Positions 46,974 through 58,720 of a DNA stretch of 64,000 bases are shown piece by piece. A program made the position numbers and the translations under genes. The stretch is from Homarus americanus (lineage: Eukaryota > Arthropoda > Malacostraca > Decapoda > Nephropidae): contig NW_024744529.1 in NCBI RefSeq assembly GCF_018991925.1, positions 287,501 to 351,500 of the forward strand. Reading direction: 5' to 3'. The stretch's first letter is position 1. Each line of letters starts with the position of its first letter. The notes under the pieces are model-generated. The model ran no database searches. It saw only the letters and a program-made list of their open reading frames with translations, and had not been told where the DNA came from.

Positions 46974-47169
46974 CGTAACTGAAGCTATGAGAAACTAATT
47001 AACCAGTTTACTTTAGCTACGGTAATATGAGAGATTCTTAAAATATTTTAAATCAGTTTCCAGGTGGCTTGAAACTATTAATGTAGATTGTTCACTTATA
47101 TTACGAAATAATGATAGAGTCTTAAATTCTCTTGTTATTTATTTTCACCTTAACCAAGAGAAGTTATAA
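46972..47169. other. unassigned spacer
   Basis: Unique AT-rich sequence. Confidence 0.35.
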
Positions 47170-47273
47170 GGCTAGGCTAGGCTAGGTGAGGTTAGGCTAG
47201 GTTAGGTTAGGTTAGGTTAGGTTAGATTAGATTAGGTTAGGTTAGGTTAGGCTAGGTTAGGTTAGGCTAGGTT
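47170..47273 (+). repeat. interstitial telomeric-variant repeat (TTAGG/CTAGG)n
   Basis: About 20 units alternating TTAGG with CTAGG and a few TTAGA, G-rich strand on plus. Confidence 0.94.
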
Positions 47274-47532
47274 CGATCACTACAGCTTCGACAAGCAAGA
47301 CGCCCCTGGAGAAAATGGTTTCGTAATTATTCTCAGACTTTACCATAATTATATGTAAATAAGTCTCCAGGTTAATGGAAACAACATTACCCCAGGAACA
47401 ACTGAGAATACATCTTTATGTCGTAACTTAAGTCAACGGGATAGATGTATTCTCACAGCTGTAGTTAGGAGGAATATATTAGCTGTAGCAATTCTGTGGG
47501 TTTGATGTAGTGTTGAATGGGGGTATCTGTAT
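47274..47532. other. unassigned spacer
   Basis: Nothing recognised. Confidence 0.35.
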
Positions 47533-47818
47533 GTCCGTCCGTCCGTCCGTCCGACCACCTATGTATCTATCTCTATGTATCTGTCTGTTTAGGATACTTC
47601 GGGTGGCAGGGAGAGTTTTTATATTGGAGGAGAGGGATGGAAGAGGGGGAGAGGGATGGAAGAGGAAGAGAGGGCTGGAAGAGGAGGAGAGGGATGGAAG
47701 AGGAGGGGAAAGATGGGAGTACAAGTGGGGTGAAAGATAGAGGGTGTGGTTGGAGGGGATATGAAAAGAGAGGGAATGGAGAGGTGGCTAAGATGGAATG
47801 GGAGGGAAGGGGAGGGTG

Positions 47819-47850
<32 letters not shown>
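47533..47850. repeat. (GTCC)n, purine repeat and (GT)n cluster
   Basis: GTCC run at 47533-47556. GAGGGATGGAAGAGGAGGAG-type units of about 15-18 bp at 47625-47720, purine-rich tract to 47818, then (GT)n at 47823-47849. Confidence 0.9.
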
Positions 47851-47855
<5 letters not shown>

Positions 47856-48059
47856 AAGTGTGGGCACCGGTAGGAGTACATATGTATGTGTGTGTATGTG
47901 TCCACGTGCACGTGCGTGTACGCTTAAGTATGTGCACTCAGGTGTATGTGTACATCTACAGACCCACACGTGCATCATCACCTGCACACTGACGCACATA
48001 TACACCTGTGAGAGTGTATGTATGTATGAACACCCTGTGACTGTATAATTAATAGGTGT

Positions 48060-48365
48060 ACCTCCGCTCCCCCCCCCCCAACGACCCCATCGATATCTCT
48101 TCCCCTCCTCCCCCACTTACTCTCATTTACATCCCCACCTCCACCCCCACCTCCTCCTCCCCATGCCTACCCCCTTCCCCCCCACCGTACTCAGTTCCCC
48201 CTTACCTCTTTCCATATATCACCTCCACTACTCCTCTCCACTTACCAAACAAAACGTTGGAATATTTCTTCATACTTTTTATTCTTCCTCCTCCTCCTAT
48301 TCTTCCTCTTCCTCCTCCTCCTATTCTTCCTCCTCCTCCTCCTCCTCTCGGCGTACCACATGACA
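48060..48365. repeat. C/T-rich tract with (CCT)n
   Basis: Polypyrimidine sequence ending in TCCTCCTCCTATTCTTCC units at 48280-48350. Confidence 0.88.
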
Positions 48366-48544
48366 CTCTTCATCTCCTCCTCTCCCTCCTGCTCTTGTCG
48401 TGTTACATGACTAAACCATGACAGTCTTGCCTCTCTCGCTCTCATCTTATTGTTTATACAGGTCACCTCTTCTCCCGCTGTAATGTATTCACCTCCTCTC
48501 AACTTCTCCCCGAGTGACACTCCCAGTAGCTACCACCACCTCAC

Positions 48545-49110
48545 ACCCCTTCAGTTAACACACACTATAACAGGCACTATAACACACACTATAACAAACA
48601 CTATAACACATACTATGAGACGTACTACAACAAGCACTATAAAACACATTATAACACACTATAACTAACACTAAAACACACACTATAACACACTATAACT
48701 AACACCATAACACACACTATAACACTATAACTAACAATAAAACACACACACACACTATAACAGACACTATAATAAAGACACTAACAAGCACTATAACATA
48801 CAATAACACACTATAACACACTACAACAAACACTATAACAAGCACTATAACAATCATTAATAAATAATAACAAACTCTAGCAGCACTGAAAATTACAACA
48901 ATCACTAATAAATGATATAACAATGATAACAAACACTAATAGCTGTAAACAAACGCTAACAACCATAAACAAACGCTAACAACCAGATACAAACGCTAAC
49001 AACCAGATACAAACGCTAACAACCAGATACAAACTCTAACAGCAATAAACAAACTCTAACAACCAAAAATAAATGCGCTAACAACCATAAACAAACTCTA
49101 ACAACCGCTA
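48545..49110. repeat. ACACTATAAC minisatellite grading into a 21-bp AAACGCTAACAACCAGATAC array
   Basis: Left part: ten-base ACACTATAAC units (48552-48860). Right part: 21-bp units CAAACGCTAACAACCAGATA plus C (48945-49110). Intermediate forms (CACTAATAAATGATATAACA, AACACTAATAGCTGT) link them, suggesting that one array evolved into the other. Confidence 0.92.
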
Positions 49111-49219
49111 ACAACGCTAACAAGCCGCCATGTCCGCTCTGAGTTCTATGGTAATTTGGTCACGTTTGGCAGCTGTGTATTCCAGGCAGGCGGTGACAAC
49201 GGAGGTGCCAACACTCGGG

Positions 49220-49500
49220 GAAAAAATGGCTCTCTGGGGGGGGCGTAAATGGCTCTCTGGGGTGTAGATGGCACTTTGAGATAGTGTGTGGCTCTCTGGG
49301 TCACACCAATGGCTCTGAATGGCATGATTGACACTTAGAGAAGCAAAAATAGCATCCGTTGGCGCTAAACAACTACTTTTGTTACGTAAATGGCACCCCT
49401 GGATCGTAAATGGCACTTTGAGGTGTGTAAATGGCCTTTTTTGAGATATAAATGGCTTCCTGTAGAATATAATTGACTCTTTGAAGCATAAAAAGCTCTC
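49220..49500. repeat. degenerate ATGGCTCTCTGGGGTGTA repeat
   Basis: AATGGC(T/A)C phrases recur about every 25-30 bp (for example 49226, 49248, 49267, 49309, 49389, 49410, 49431, 49452) with heavily diverged spacers. An old minisatellite. Confidence 0.75.
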
Positions 49501-49507
49501 AGGAGTC

Positions 49508-49508
49508 G

Positions 49509-49542
<34 letters not shown>
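49508..49542. repeat. (GA)n microsatellite
   Basis: GA run followed by G-rich sequence. Confidence 0.97.
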
Positions 49543-49548
<6 letters not shown>

Positions 49549-49677
49549 GGGGGGAGGGGAAGGGTTAGCGATGACGTACACAGGTAATAAAGAATCATAA
49601 TAAGAGGAATTTGCACTGAGTAAGAAGTGATAAAATGAAGACGATAAATCACCAGAAAATATCAGCCACTGCCTTAA

Positions 49678-49932
49678 TAGACATGAAGAACAGACATGAA
49701 GTAGACATGAAGAACAGACGTGAAGTAGACATGAAGAACAGACGTGGTGAAGTAGACATGAAGAACAGACGTGAAGTAGACATGAAGAACAGACGTGAAG
49801 TAGACATGAAGAACAGACGTGAAGTAGACATGAAGAACAGACGTGAAGTAGACATGAAGAACAGACGTGAAGTAGACATGAAGAACAGACGTGAAGTAGA
49901 CATGAAGAACAGACACAAAGAAGAGACATGAA
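49678..49932. repeat. 24-bp minisatellite AGACATGAAGAACAGACGTG
   Basis: About ten copies of AGACATGAAGAACAGACGTG plus AAGT. As 24 is a multiple of three, every frame is open. The periodic peptide (DMKNRREV on plus) is an artefact, as is the long minus frame 49117-49929. Confidence 0.98.
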
Positions 49933-50124
49933 GAACAGGTGTGAAAATTTAATTAAAAATAAACATGAAATTAAACATGAAAATGGACATGAATTTTAAC
50001 ATACTATCTTAAATTATATTATAGTGAATTCTAGTGAAAATGAGAACTAAAATCAACAGATTATAGACAAAACCTGCTATCATCTATCACCTGGGTGGAT
50101 GATAGCAATAACTGAATGATAGCG

Positions 50125-50600
50125 ACCACCCACGATAGATAGGGGGGGATAGGGGGGGGGAAGATTGTAATTGATGGGAGGAATGGGTCGGGCTGAGGTG
50201 CGGGAAGGAGGGTGAAAGGGGGTGGGTAGGTGGGGGAGGGGTGGGGTGGGTGGGGGGAGGGGGTGGGTTGGTTGAAGAGGTAGGTGGGGGAGGGGTGGAG
50301 TGGGTGGGGAGGGTGGAGTGGGTGGGGAGGGGTGGTGGGTGGGGAGGAGGGGTGAGTAGGTGGGGGAGGGGGTGGAGGTTGAAGAGGGGGGGTGGAGAGA
50401 TGGGGTAGGAAAGGTGTGAAGATGGGTGGAGGTGATTATACTAATGAGTAAGGGGGAGGTGGTAGGGGGGTGGGGGGTAGTGGGTGAGTAGTGGTGGTGG
50501 TAGTGGTGGTGGTAGTGGTGTAGTAGTAAATGATGCAGTGGGGTAGTGGTTATGGTGGTGGTGGTGGTGATGATAGTGGTGGTGGTGGTGGTGGTGGATG
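50125..50600. repeat. G-rich repeat (GGGTGGGTGGGGGAGG and GGTGGTAGTGGT)
   Basis: First half GGGTAGGTGGGGGAGGGGTG-like units, second half GGT/GTGGTA triplets. G-runs every few bases give quadruplex potential on the plus strand. The minus frame 50080-50661 is an artefact. Confidence 0.93.
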
Positions 50601-50620
50601 ACTTAATAAAGGTAAATATA

Positions 50621-50646
50621 CAGAGAGAGAGAGAGAGAGAGAGAGA
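50621..50646. repeat. (GA)n microsatellite
   Basis: Short GA run. Confidence 0.95.
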
Positions 50647-50749
50647 CCTACAGCCGGGCACCGTGTTGGCACTATTACTATGGCCAGACCGTCACACACA
50701 TGCTAATACCCAGGTGGTGACGGAAGCTGTGCAGGTGTCGGGGTACTGT

Positions 50750-51012
50750 CTCTGTCTCCGTCTCTTTCACTCTGTCTCCTTGTATCTGTGTCTCTCTTTC
50801 TGTCTCGCTATTTGTCTTTTCTCTTAATCTTTCACTTTATCTCTCTCTGTCTCTCTAGCCTCTCTCTTTCTTTTTCTGTCTCGCTTTTTGTCTCACTTTT
50901 AGTTTTTCTCTCCGTCATTCTGTCTATCTGTCTGCCACTTTATCACCATCTCTTTCTGTTTGTCTGTCGGTCTGTGTGTGTGTGTGTATGCGTGTGTGTA
51001 TGCGTGTGTGTA

Positions 51013-51050
<38 letters not shown>

Positions 51051-51054
51051 TGTG
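50750..51054. repeat. CTGTCTC tract followed by (GT)n with ATGC interruptions
   Basis: CT/CTGT-rich to about 50975, then GTGTGTGTATGC units and pure GT to 51054. Confidence 0.92.
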
Positions 51055-51234
51055 TCCTTCAATGCAGGAGGTAGTATCGTCTGTCGAACTCCCCGGTGGA
51101 GGTATCCCTGTGAGGTCCTTCCCCCTCGTCACGGGTCACTGGTGCTGGGGAGGGGGAGGAGGAGGAGGATTTTTTTTAACTTGCCCCATGAGGGCTAGCG
51201 AGAAGGAGGAAGGGGGTTAAGTGAGAAGTTGTGA

Positions 51235-51742
51235 GGTGGGAGGCACAGTAGGAAGGCAAAGCTTGGAGTACAATTTGCCTATTTAGAGTAATTCAGTCAG
51301 GTCTTGACACTGAGGATGCTATCACTGTTCACTGCCATGCAAGACAGTGGTTCATATACATTATACAGTATAAGTCATATTCTAAATGAAGACTAATCAG
51401 TGTGGGCTAGCAGCAAATTTAGGATAGACCACAAGAATGTCCCCAAGCACTCCTGATTAAATGTAGTAATTACATAGTTCTTGATACAATAAGCCAGGTG
51501 GTCTGAAGTATTTGACAGTGTCACATTCAATAATATAGTGTTCAAGTGTATGCTTTAAAGGTTTATTACAAAGTTTACATGCTGAGTGTTCCGGTGTGGG
51601 TACAGCGTTACTAACTTGCCAGATGTGTCTGTATCCTAGCCTAATTCTGGCCACGACTACATCACATTGTCTGGTTCTGTCCTTATGCTGGCCATACCGG
51701 TACCTCTTGTCACAAAATTTTTTATATTTACAAATGTGACAA
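51235..51742 (-). pseudogene. LINE family C: polyprotein C-terminus with CCHC-like zinc motif and 3' UTR
   Basis: On the minus strand, from about 51742 to the stop near 51457, an open frame reads RYRYGQHKDRTRQCDVVVAR, then IRLGYRHIWQVSN, then C-X2-C-X8-H-X4-C (residues SACKLCNKPLKHTLEHYIIEC) and a short tail ending LYQELCNYYI. The combination of an RLGY block, the CxxC ... H ... C motif and a short tail is seen after the RNase H domain at the C-terminus of I/Jockey-type LINE proteins (family knowledge). RT and RNase H are missing because the fragment is truncated at a G-rich minisatellite at 51745. About 220 bp of probable UTR follow toward 51235. The much longer frame annotated through 52578 is a repeat artefact fused to this relic. 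Confidence 0.7.
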
Positions 51743-51744
51743 CT

Positions 51745-52545
51745 GGGTGAGGAGGGGAGGGGACAATGTGGAGGAGTGATAGTGAGGTGGGGTGAGGAGG
51801 GGAAGGGGCAATGGGGAGGAGAGGCAGTAAGCTGGGGTGAGGAGGGGAAGGGGCAATGGGGAGAAGTGATGGTGAGGGGGGTGAGGAGGGAAGGGGGGGG
51901 AGGAGACAGTGAGATTTGGGGAGGAGGGAGGGACAATGTGAAGGAGTGATAGTGAGGTGGGGTGAGGAGGGACAATGTGAAGGGAGTGATGGTGATGAGG
52001 AGGGAAGGGACAATGGGATGGAGAGACATGGCTGGGGTGAGGAGGGAAGGGACAATGGGGAGGAGAGACAGTGAGATAGTGAGGTGGGGTGAGGAGAGGA
52101 GGGGCAATGGGAGGAGACAGTGAGATGGGTGAGGAGGAAGGGACAATGGGGAGAAGAGACAGTGAGATAGTGAGGTGGGGTGGAGGAGGGAGGGGTAATG
52201 GGAGGAGAGACAGTGAGGTGAGGTGAGGAAGGGAGAGCAATGGATGGGGAGAGACGGTGAGGGGGGTGGGGAGGGGATGGTGACAAGAGGCATGGTTGTT
52301 GAGGAGTGGGAGGAAGTGGAAGGGGTCGAGGCACAGTGAAGGAAGGGAGGTAGGAGAGTAGGGGTGAAAACATGAGTGGTGAGAGTGAATGAAGGGGGAG
52401 TGGTCAGGGATGTGGCGAGGAACTGAAAGAAAAATAAAAGAAGGAATGGGGAGATGGAAGAGAGGAGGAGGAGGAGGGCGAGAAAGGGGGAGGAGGAAGT
52501 GGTAAGAGGAGGGAGAGAGTTAGTTGTGAGGCAGGAGAGGAGAGA
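51745..52545. repeat. G-rich minisatellite GGTGAGGAGGGAAGGGACAATG
   Basis: About 0.8 kb of units combining GGTGGGGTGAGGAGGGGAAG, GGGCAATGGGGAGGAG and AGACAGTGAGATAGTGA in variable order; period roughly 55-60 with subrepeats. Confidence 0.93.
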
Positions 52546-52619
52546 GGAGAAACTCACACAGGTAAGCCATTTAAGCACGGTCTAGTGCTTTAATTCAAGG
52601 GCCTTGTTTAGACACGACT

Positions 52620-52655
<36 letters not shown>
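52620..52655. repeat. (GT)n microsatellite
   Basis: GT run. Confidence 0.97.
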
Positions 52656-52656
<1 letters not shown>

Positions 52657-52870
52657 TTTTGGTAGGGTATGTGTGCGTGGTCTCTTGTGCGTTTATGTAC
52701 ACATACTCCTGCATGCTCGTGTATCTCGTGTGTGTTTGTTTACGTTCATGCATGCAAGAACACATAAGATATATTTCCTTCAGCATGAGGCGCATGTACT
52801 GTACGTGCACCCAGCTCACGGCGGATGCATTAACATTTATACATATACATGCAAGCACACCCACCTCCTC

Positions 52871-52880
<10 letters not shown>
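52656..52880. other. GT/CATGCA-rich spacer
   Basis: Alternating purine-pyrimidine stretches (TGTGTGCG, TACACATAC) but no array. Confidence 0.4.

Positions 52881-52926
<46 letters not shown>
52881..52926. repeat. (CA)n microsatellite
   Basis: CA run preceded by CT repeats. Confidence 0.97.
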
Positions 52927-52928
<2 letters not shown>

Positions 52929-53469
52929 ACACCCAGTCAAAAAACAACCAAACACACACACTACATTCCGTCAACACACTTCCCATTACTACCCCACAAT
53001 CGACAGCTGACCCACCAAACACGCCCATTCATTCGCGCTCATTCATACTTTCCATTCCTCTAAGCACTCGAACCAGCGTCGTGCCACGTGCTCTTTGTTT
53101 ATCAAGACGCGGCGGCCCAAGTTTGTTTACCAACACGCACCGTTCGTGCAGGATCATGGATTCACCATCGGATATGACGCGAACCAAAACCAAAATGCGT
53201 TCATTAATACCCCATGGCATTTAACTCAAGTCTCTCTCTCTCTCACTTTCTCTCTCGCTCTCTCTATTTCATTATACTTCTATCTCTCTCTCTCTCTCTC
53301 TCTCCCTCTCTCTCCCTCCCTGATAATAGCTTAGATTTTTAACCCCTGAGGCTTTCAATCTGCCGAGAAAAATAAGGAAATATTTCTGGTTGGAGGCCCA
53401 GAGGAAGACGACCTTTGTCTCATAACAGAGTTAGTGAGAAGCAGCCAGTGTATCGTCTGTGTGTGTGTG
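52927..53469. other. unassigned spacer with CT repeats
   Basis: (TC)n-like tract at 53229-53310. No coding family recognised at 53029-53220. A few (GT)n bases at 53458-53487 lead into the LINE fragment. Confidence 0.45.
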
Positions 53470-53477
53470 TGTTTGTA

Positions 53478-53806
53478 TGTGTGTGTCAATACTTTCGAGC
53501 TAGCCCGACTGCATACCCAGGCAGACAAGTGCCAGCGCCGGAAAGATACTGCCACCACCCCTCCCGCACTAGATGTAGCCCTCCACACGTGCAACATCAG
53601 TGGACGACCCTGTATGCACACTTTGGCCTTGAAGTGAATGTATGTATGACTCAGATTCTCTTTCAGCCTGCCCCTGGTTCAGACACACCTCCTCTCTAGT
53701 CACCTCAGAGCTCTCCAAAGAAGGTGACATCCTTAATAACTCATAACAGTGTATCAAAGCTGGATGATCGTCATACTCGATTACGAGTGACAGAAACGTA
53801 GTAGTA
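53478..53806 (+). pseudogene. LINE family B 3' end, second copy
   Basis: TTCGAGCTAGCCCGACTGCA ... CTAGATGTAGCCCTCCACAC corresponds to 26994-27060 of the first copy (residues FELAR(L/M)HT ... LDVALHT(C/Y)NI). The UTR TCACCTCAGAG ... GGTGACATCCTTAATAACTC ... AGCTGGATGATCGTCATACT matches 27105-27200. The two copies differ by an insertion of about 65 bp here (53630-53697) and about 10-15% substitutions. Both ends touch (GT)n runs. Non-functional. Confidence 0.8.
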
Positions 53807-53807
53807 G

Positions 53808-54081
<274 letters not shown>

Positions 54082-54083
54082 CG

Positions 54084-54146
<63 letters not shown>
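54082..54146. repeat. (CG)n-(CA)n microsatellite
   Basis: Ten bases of CG then 55 of CA, ending at the LINE truncation point. Confidence 0.97.
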
Positions 54147-54148
<2 letters not shown>

Positions 54149-55223
54149 CAAGCCAGCCTGGAGGGGCTGTCTCCACCTTCAGTCACTCACCTGTGGCGTC
54201 CCCCAAGGCACCAAGATGGGACCACTCTGCTTCCTTATGCTCATCAATGATGCCCTAAGAGAAACCCCTGTTCGCTGGAAATATGTCGACGACTCCACCA
54301 TTGGGATCAGCGTCAACAATTCTGCTCCCAACTATACCGCCCTTCAGGATTTATTGAACAGTTCCAAAACTGGGCCACCAACAACCATGTCACCATCAAC
54401 CATACCAAGACCATGGTTATGCACATCAACCTCTCCTCCGACGTTGTCTCACCTCCTTCCATTACTTTAGGTCCCAACACACTCCAGGTTGTAGATTCCA
54501 CTAAGCTCCTCGGCGTCATCATAGACAACAAACTAAATTGAAAACCACACATCAATAAAGTTGTCAAAACCACCAGTTTCCGTCTCCACCTCCTCCGCCG
54601 ACTCAAGTCCCTCGGAATTCCTGCATCCAAGCTCCTCAGTGTTTACTCAACATTCATACTTCCCAAGCTCACCTACGCCTCCCCTACCTGGTCTTCCTCC
54701 CCAAATGCCACACAACGTAAACACCTAGAAAAAGTGCAAAAGAGGGCATGCAAGATTATTCTCTCCCCTTCCTACTCCACATATCAAGAAGCGCTCAACA
54801 CACTGACCCTTTCGACTCTCACTGACCATCACCACGACCTCATCTGCAAATTTGGTAAGAAGCTTCTACACCATCCCCGACACCGGCTCCTACTACCACC
54901 TGAGATCCCTTGTCCGAGAATTGCTGTTCGACACCACAACCGCATCCAGCCCATACGTGCACGAACTGATCGCTATAAGAACAGCCCAGTCCCAACCATT
55001 GTAAAGATTATCAATAACTTGTAATAAATCAGTGTATTCACTCCCAGTAAACACTGCTCCTTACATCTAGTTATTATATGTCTTATTTGTGTCACTTATG
55101 TTACTTGTATATTATTTGTAATTCAAGTAACCTATTTCCCCAAATATGTAACTGTATATTTTCAGCCTTCTGGCTGCTATGCTTTCAATAAACCGTTAAT
55201 TATTATTATTATTATTATTATTA
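54147..55223 (+). pseudogene. LINE family A: reverse transcriptase C-terminal half and 3' UTR
   Basis: The frame enters RT at the block CGVPQGTKMGPLCFLMLIND (54191-54250), followed by WKYVDD with catalytic YVDD at 54282-54293. A frameshift near 54357 moves to a frame reading QNWATNNHVTINHTKTMVMH and STKLLGVIIDNKLN, where a stop at 54537-54539 (probably an old Trp codon) interrupts KPHINKVV. A further long open stretch carries LRRLKSLGIPASKL, LPKLTYASPTWSSS, EKVQKRACKIIL and RIQPIRARTDRYKNSPVPTI to the stop near 55022. The UTR ends CAGCCTTCTGGCTGC ... AATAAACCGTTAAT with a polyadenylation signal at 55187 and an ATT tail. 5' truncated at the CA microsatellite. One frameshift plus one stop means a relatively recent death. 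Clade uncertain (I/Jockey-group features). Confidence 0.88.
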
Positions 55224-55469
55224 CACACACACACACACAACAGTCAAGAATAAAAAAAATAAAAGAAACTCACCCATAACACCAGCAGTAGCCCAGATAC
55301 CTTTGTTCCTACCAGTTTATCAGACACCTTATGTAAATATCCGCCCATTAGGACTCATAAATTGGTCCCGATTAGCTCCTAAAATCGACCCACTGATTCG
55401 AATCTTTTTTTTTTCTCAAACCTTGCCGGAGGTTAGAAAGGCGAGATGGAGGTGGTGTATCAGCGTGTA
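55224..55469. other. short CA run and unique spacer
   Basis: CA at 55224-55240, T10 near 55406. Nothing else. Confidence 0.5.
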
Positions 55470-55916
55470 TTGTGTTGGAGGAGAGGGAGGGACCAGAGGA
55501 AGGTGAGGAGGGAGTGAGGAAGAGAGGAATAAAGAGAAGAAGGATAGGGAAAAGGAAATACGATACTGGGGGTACGGAAGGAGGATGGGAAACAGAAGGA
55601 AGGTGAAAGAAAAAGGAGGGAGGGAAAGAAGGAAGAAAGGACGGGAGGGAGAGAGGGAAGGAGGGCTGGGAAAGGAGGGGGATGGAGGAAAAGGAAAAGA
55701 GGAAGAGAAGAAAGAAAAGAAGGGTGGAGAAAAGAGGGAAGCGGAGGTGGAGGATAGAATCGAAAGAGGAAGGAGAGAAAAGGGAAGAAAGGAGGGGTTG
55801 GAGAGGAAATAGAGAAAGAAGGAAGATGGAAAGGTAGAGGAAGACATATTGACAGAGGAAAAATTACATGAACGGAGAAAACAGAGAGAGAGAGAGAGAT
55901 AAGAAAAGAAAGACGA

Positions 55917-55992
<76 letters not shown>

Positions 55993-56002
55993 AACAATAA
56001 AG

Positions 56003-56045
<43 letters not shown>

Positions 56046-56170
56046 AACAATAAAGATAAATGATATAAGTGGAAATGCAAAAAAGGAGAGGAAAAAAGTC
56101 AGTACAAAGGAGGAAGAGACGAGATAATGGAGGAGGAACGAAAGAGGAAGAAAATGAAATAAAAAAAATA
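55470..56170. repeat. long polypurine tract with embedded (GA)n and two (GT)n runs
   Basis: GGAGGGA/GGAAGAA sequence to 55830, GA runs at 55884-55900 and 55921-55950, GT runs at 55951-55989 and 56004-56041. Both GT runs end in TAGAAACAATAAAGAT, a small tandem duplication. Large minus-strand frames (55416-56216, 55460-56080) are artefacts. Confidence 0.94.
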
Positions 56171-56334
56171 GAAAATGAAAGTAAATTGAGTGAATAGGAA
56201 TCGAATAAAAAGACATAGAATACTTGGAAACAGTTTTGTTAAGTGTCTAGTGAAAACAGCTCTCTTAAGTGGTGTGTGCTATGAGCCAGTCTATTCTTTA
56301 CGTGCATAGTGTAAAAAATCAATACAAAGTCATT

Positions 56335-56583
56335 ATAACCTAACCTAACCTAACCTAACCTAACCTAACCTAACCCAAACCAACCCAACCTAACTTAACC
56401 TAACCTAACCCAACCTAACCTCACCTCACCTCACCTAACCTCACCTCACCTCACCAAACCTCACCTAACCTAACCCAACCTAACCCAACCCAACCTAACC
56501 TAACCCAACCTAACCCAACCTAACCTAACCTAACCTAACCTAACCTAACCTAACCTAACCTAACCTAACCTAACCTAACCTAA
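56335..56583 (-). repeat. interstitial telomeric repeat (CCTAA)n, longest block
   Basis: About 50 units. Pure CCTAA at both edges encloses a core of variants: CCCAA, CTTAA and a CCTCA cluster near 56420-56460. G-rich strand is minus. Confidence 0.97.
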
Positions 56584-57248
56584 TCCTAATTTATTTCAAC
56601 ACAATAATCACCAACAACAAACACTTTTTTCTCCCAGTGCGGCACCAAAATACCTCAATCTGTACCTGACAACCTTGACAATCTAAGAAAATAAAGAGAT
56701 AATTGTTTCAAAACTACCGTAATATAATTGAATCACCTGCCCAGTTGACCAGAAGTGGATTAATTAATTATTTATCTACAGGTAAGAGGTGGGGAAAGGT
56801 GGGGAGGGGAAGAGGTGGGAAGGGGGGAAGGTAGGGGTGGGGTAGATATGTGGTGATGGGTGCTCGTGTTTTCGTTCACCTTCCTGGAATTAATAAACGT
56901 CGACTCCAGCTGGTGTAACTTGGATAGTGCGGAAATAATATGTTTTGATTGAGCGATTTAATTTGTCAAATACATACAAACACACTTATTTCATTTCATT
57001 ATCATTGGATCATAAATATAAACGGTATAACTGAACTATGACCTTTCATGATGACCTTTGACCTTAGTAGTGACCTAAAAATGTCCTTCGCACATCATGA
57101 TGATCGCTAAATGGGATCCAGTATTACACCTTCACCCAACTAAGAAACTTGACGAAAAATTAAGATTCCCGAATATTTGGATAATGAAAAAAATATTTAC
57201 ATTGATGGTTTTCCCGACAACAAAAATCAGTATAAAGGTTAAAAGAAG
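56584..57248. other. unassigned spacer with a G-rich patch and a nuclear-receptor-like cluster
   Basis: A GGTGGGGAAGG patch lies at 56785-56850 and a cluster of TGACCT half-sites at 57039-57076. Otherwise unique. Confidence 0.5.
57052..57064 (-). promoter_or_regulatory. perfect DR1 nuclear-receptor element
   Basis: TGACCTTTGACCT is the reverse complement of AGGTCAAAGGTCA, the consensus direct repeat with one-base spacing bound by RXR/USP, HNF4 and COUP-type receptors (established). Two more TGACCT half-sites sit at 57039-57044 and 57071-57076. The motif is plain in the sequence; any function is inference, as no promoter or gene is visible nearby. Confidence 0.35.
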
Positions 57249-57281
57249 GTTAGGTTAGGTTAGGTTAGGTTAGGTTAGGTT
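57249..57281 (+). repeat. interstitial telomeric repeat (TTAGG)n
   Basis: Six to seven TTAGG units, inverted relative to the block at 56335. Confidence 0.95.
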
Positions 57282-58047
<766 letters not shown>

Positions 58048-58258
58048 CCCCGTGTATACTGGTCCTGTGTATACTGACCCCGTGTATACTGACTCTGTGT
58101 ATACTAACCTCGTGTATACTGACCCCGTGTATACTGACCCCGTGTGTACTGACTCTGTGTGTACTGACTCTGTGTATACTGACCTCATGTATACTGGCTC
58201 CGTGTACAGTGACCCCGTGTGTACTGGCCCCTGTGTACCGACCCCGTGTATACTGCAT
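58048..58258. repeat. 15-bp minisatellite CCGTGTATACTGACC
   Basis: Fourteen copies. The unit contains the palindrome GTATAC. Open frames on both strands follow from the period of 15. Confidence 0.97.
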
Positions 58259-58517
58259 GCCACTGTGTATTCTCTAACCCCCGCCATGTGCAATAGGCCC
58301 CAGAGAACCAATGTCCGCTATGACCAACACACAACCCCCCCCCCTCACCCCCTCCTCTCCCTTCCTTTCATCCCATCTAACCCCTCCTCACCCCATCTCC
58401 CCCACCTCGCTGGTTTATTGTGGGGGGAGGGGGAGGGGGCTGGACTTTAAGCGAGTGTTTGGTGTTTTAATTAAAGGTTTATACATGTGACAAGGCTGTG
58501 TGACGGTGATATCACAG
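58259..58517. other. spacer with C-rich and G-rich patches
   Basis: CCCCTCC-rich at 58328-58405 and GGGGGGAGGGGG near 58420-58438. Confidence 0.5.
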
Positions 58518-58720
58518 GCAGGTGGTGGTGGTGGGTGGTGGTGGTGGTGGTGGTGGTGGTGGTGGGTGGTGGTTGGTGGTGGTGGTTGGTGGTGGTGGTG
58601 GTTGGTGGTGGTGGTTGGTGGTGGTGGTAGGTGGTGGTGGTGGTGGTTGGTGGTGGTGGTTGGTGGGGGTGGTTGATGGGGGTGGGTGGTGGGGGTGGTG
58701 GTGGTTGGTAGTAGTTAGTG
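58518..58720. repeat. (GGT)n/(GGTT)n tract
   Basis: About 200 bp of GGT with GGTTGGTGG interruptions on the plus strand; two-G and three-G runs give quadruplex potential. Confidence 0.96.

Noticed and set aside
49117..49929. 270-codon minus-strand open frame with LLHVCSSC repeats
   Set aside because: Period-24 tandem repeat keeps all frames open; composition follows the repeat unit.
51743..52578. Upstream part of a 373-codon minus-strand open frame
   Set aside because: It translates a G-rich minisatellite. Only the C-terminal portion below 51742 is a genuine LINE relic, to which the artefact is fused by chance.
55416..56216. 266-codon minus-strand open frame
   Set aside because: Ser/Phe/Leu/Pro translation of polypurine, (GA)n and (GT)n sequence.
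56335..56583. Chromosome end (true telomere)
   Set aside because: The TTAGG-type block has unique sequence on both sides, carries many variants, and has oppositely oriented blocks nearby.
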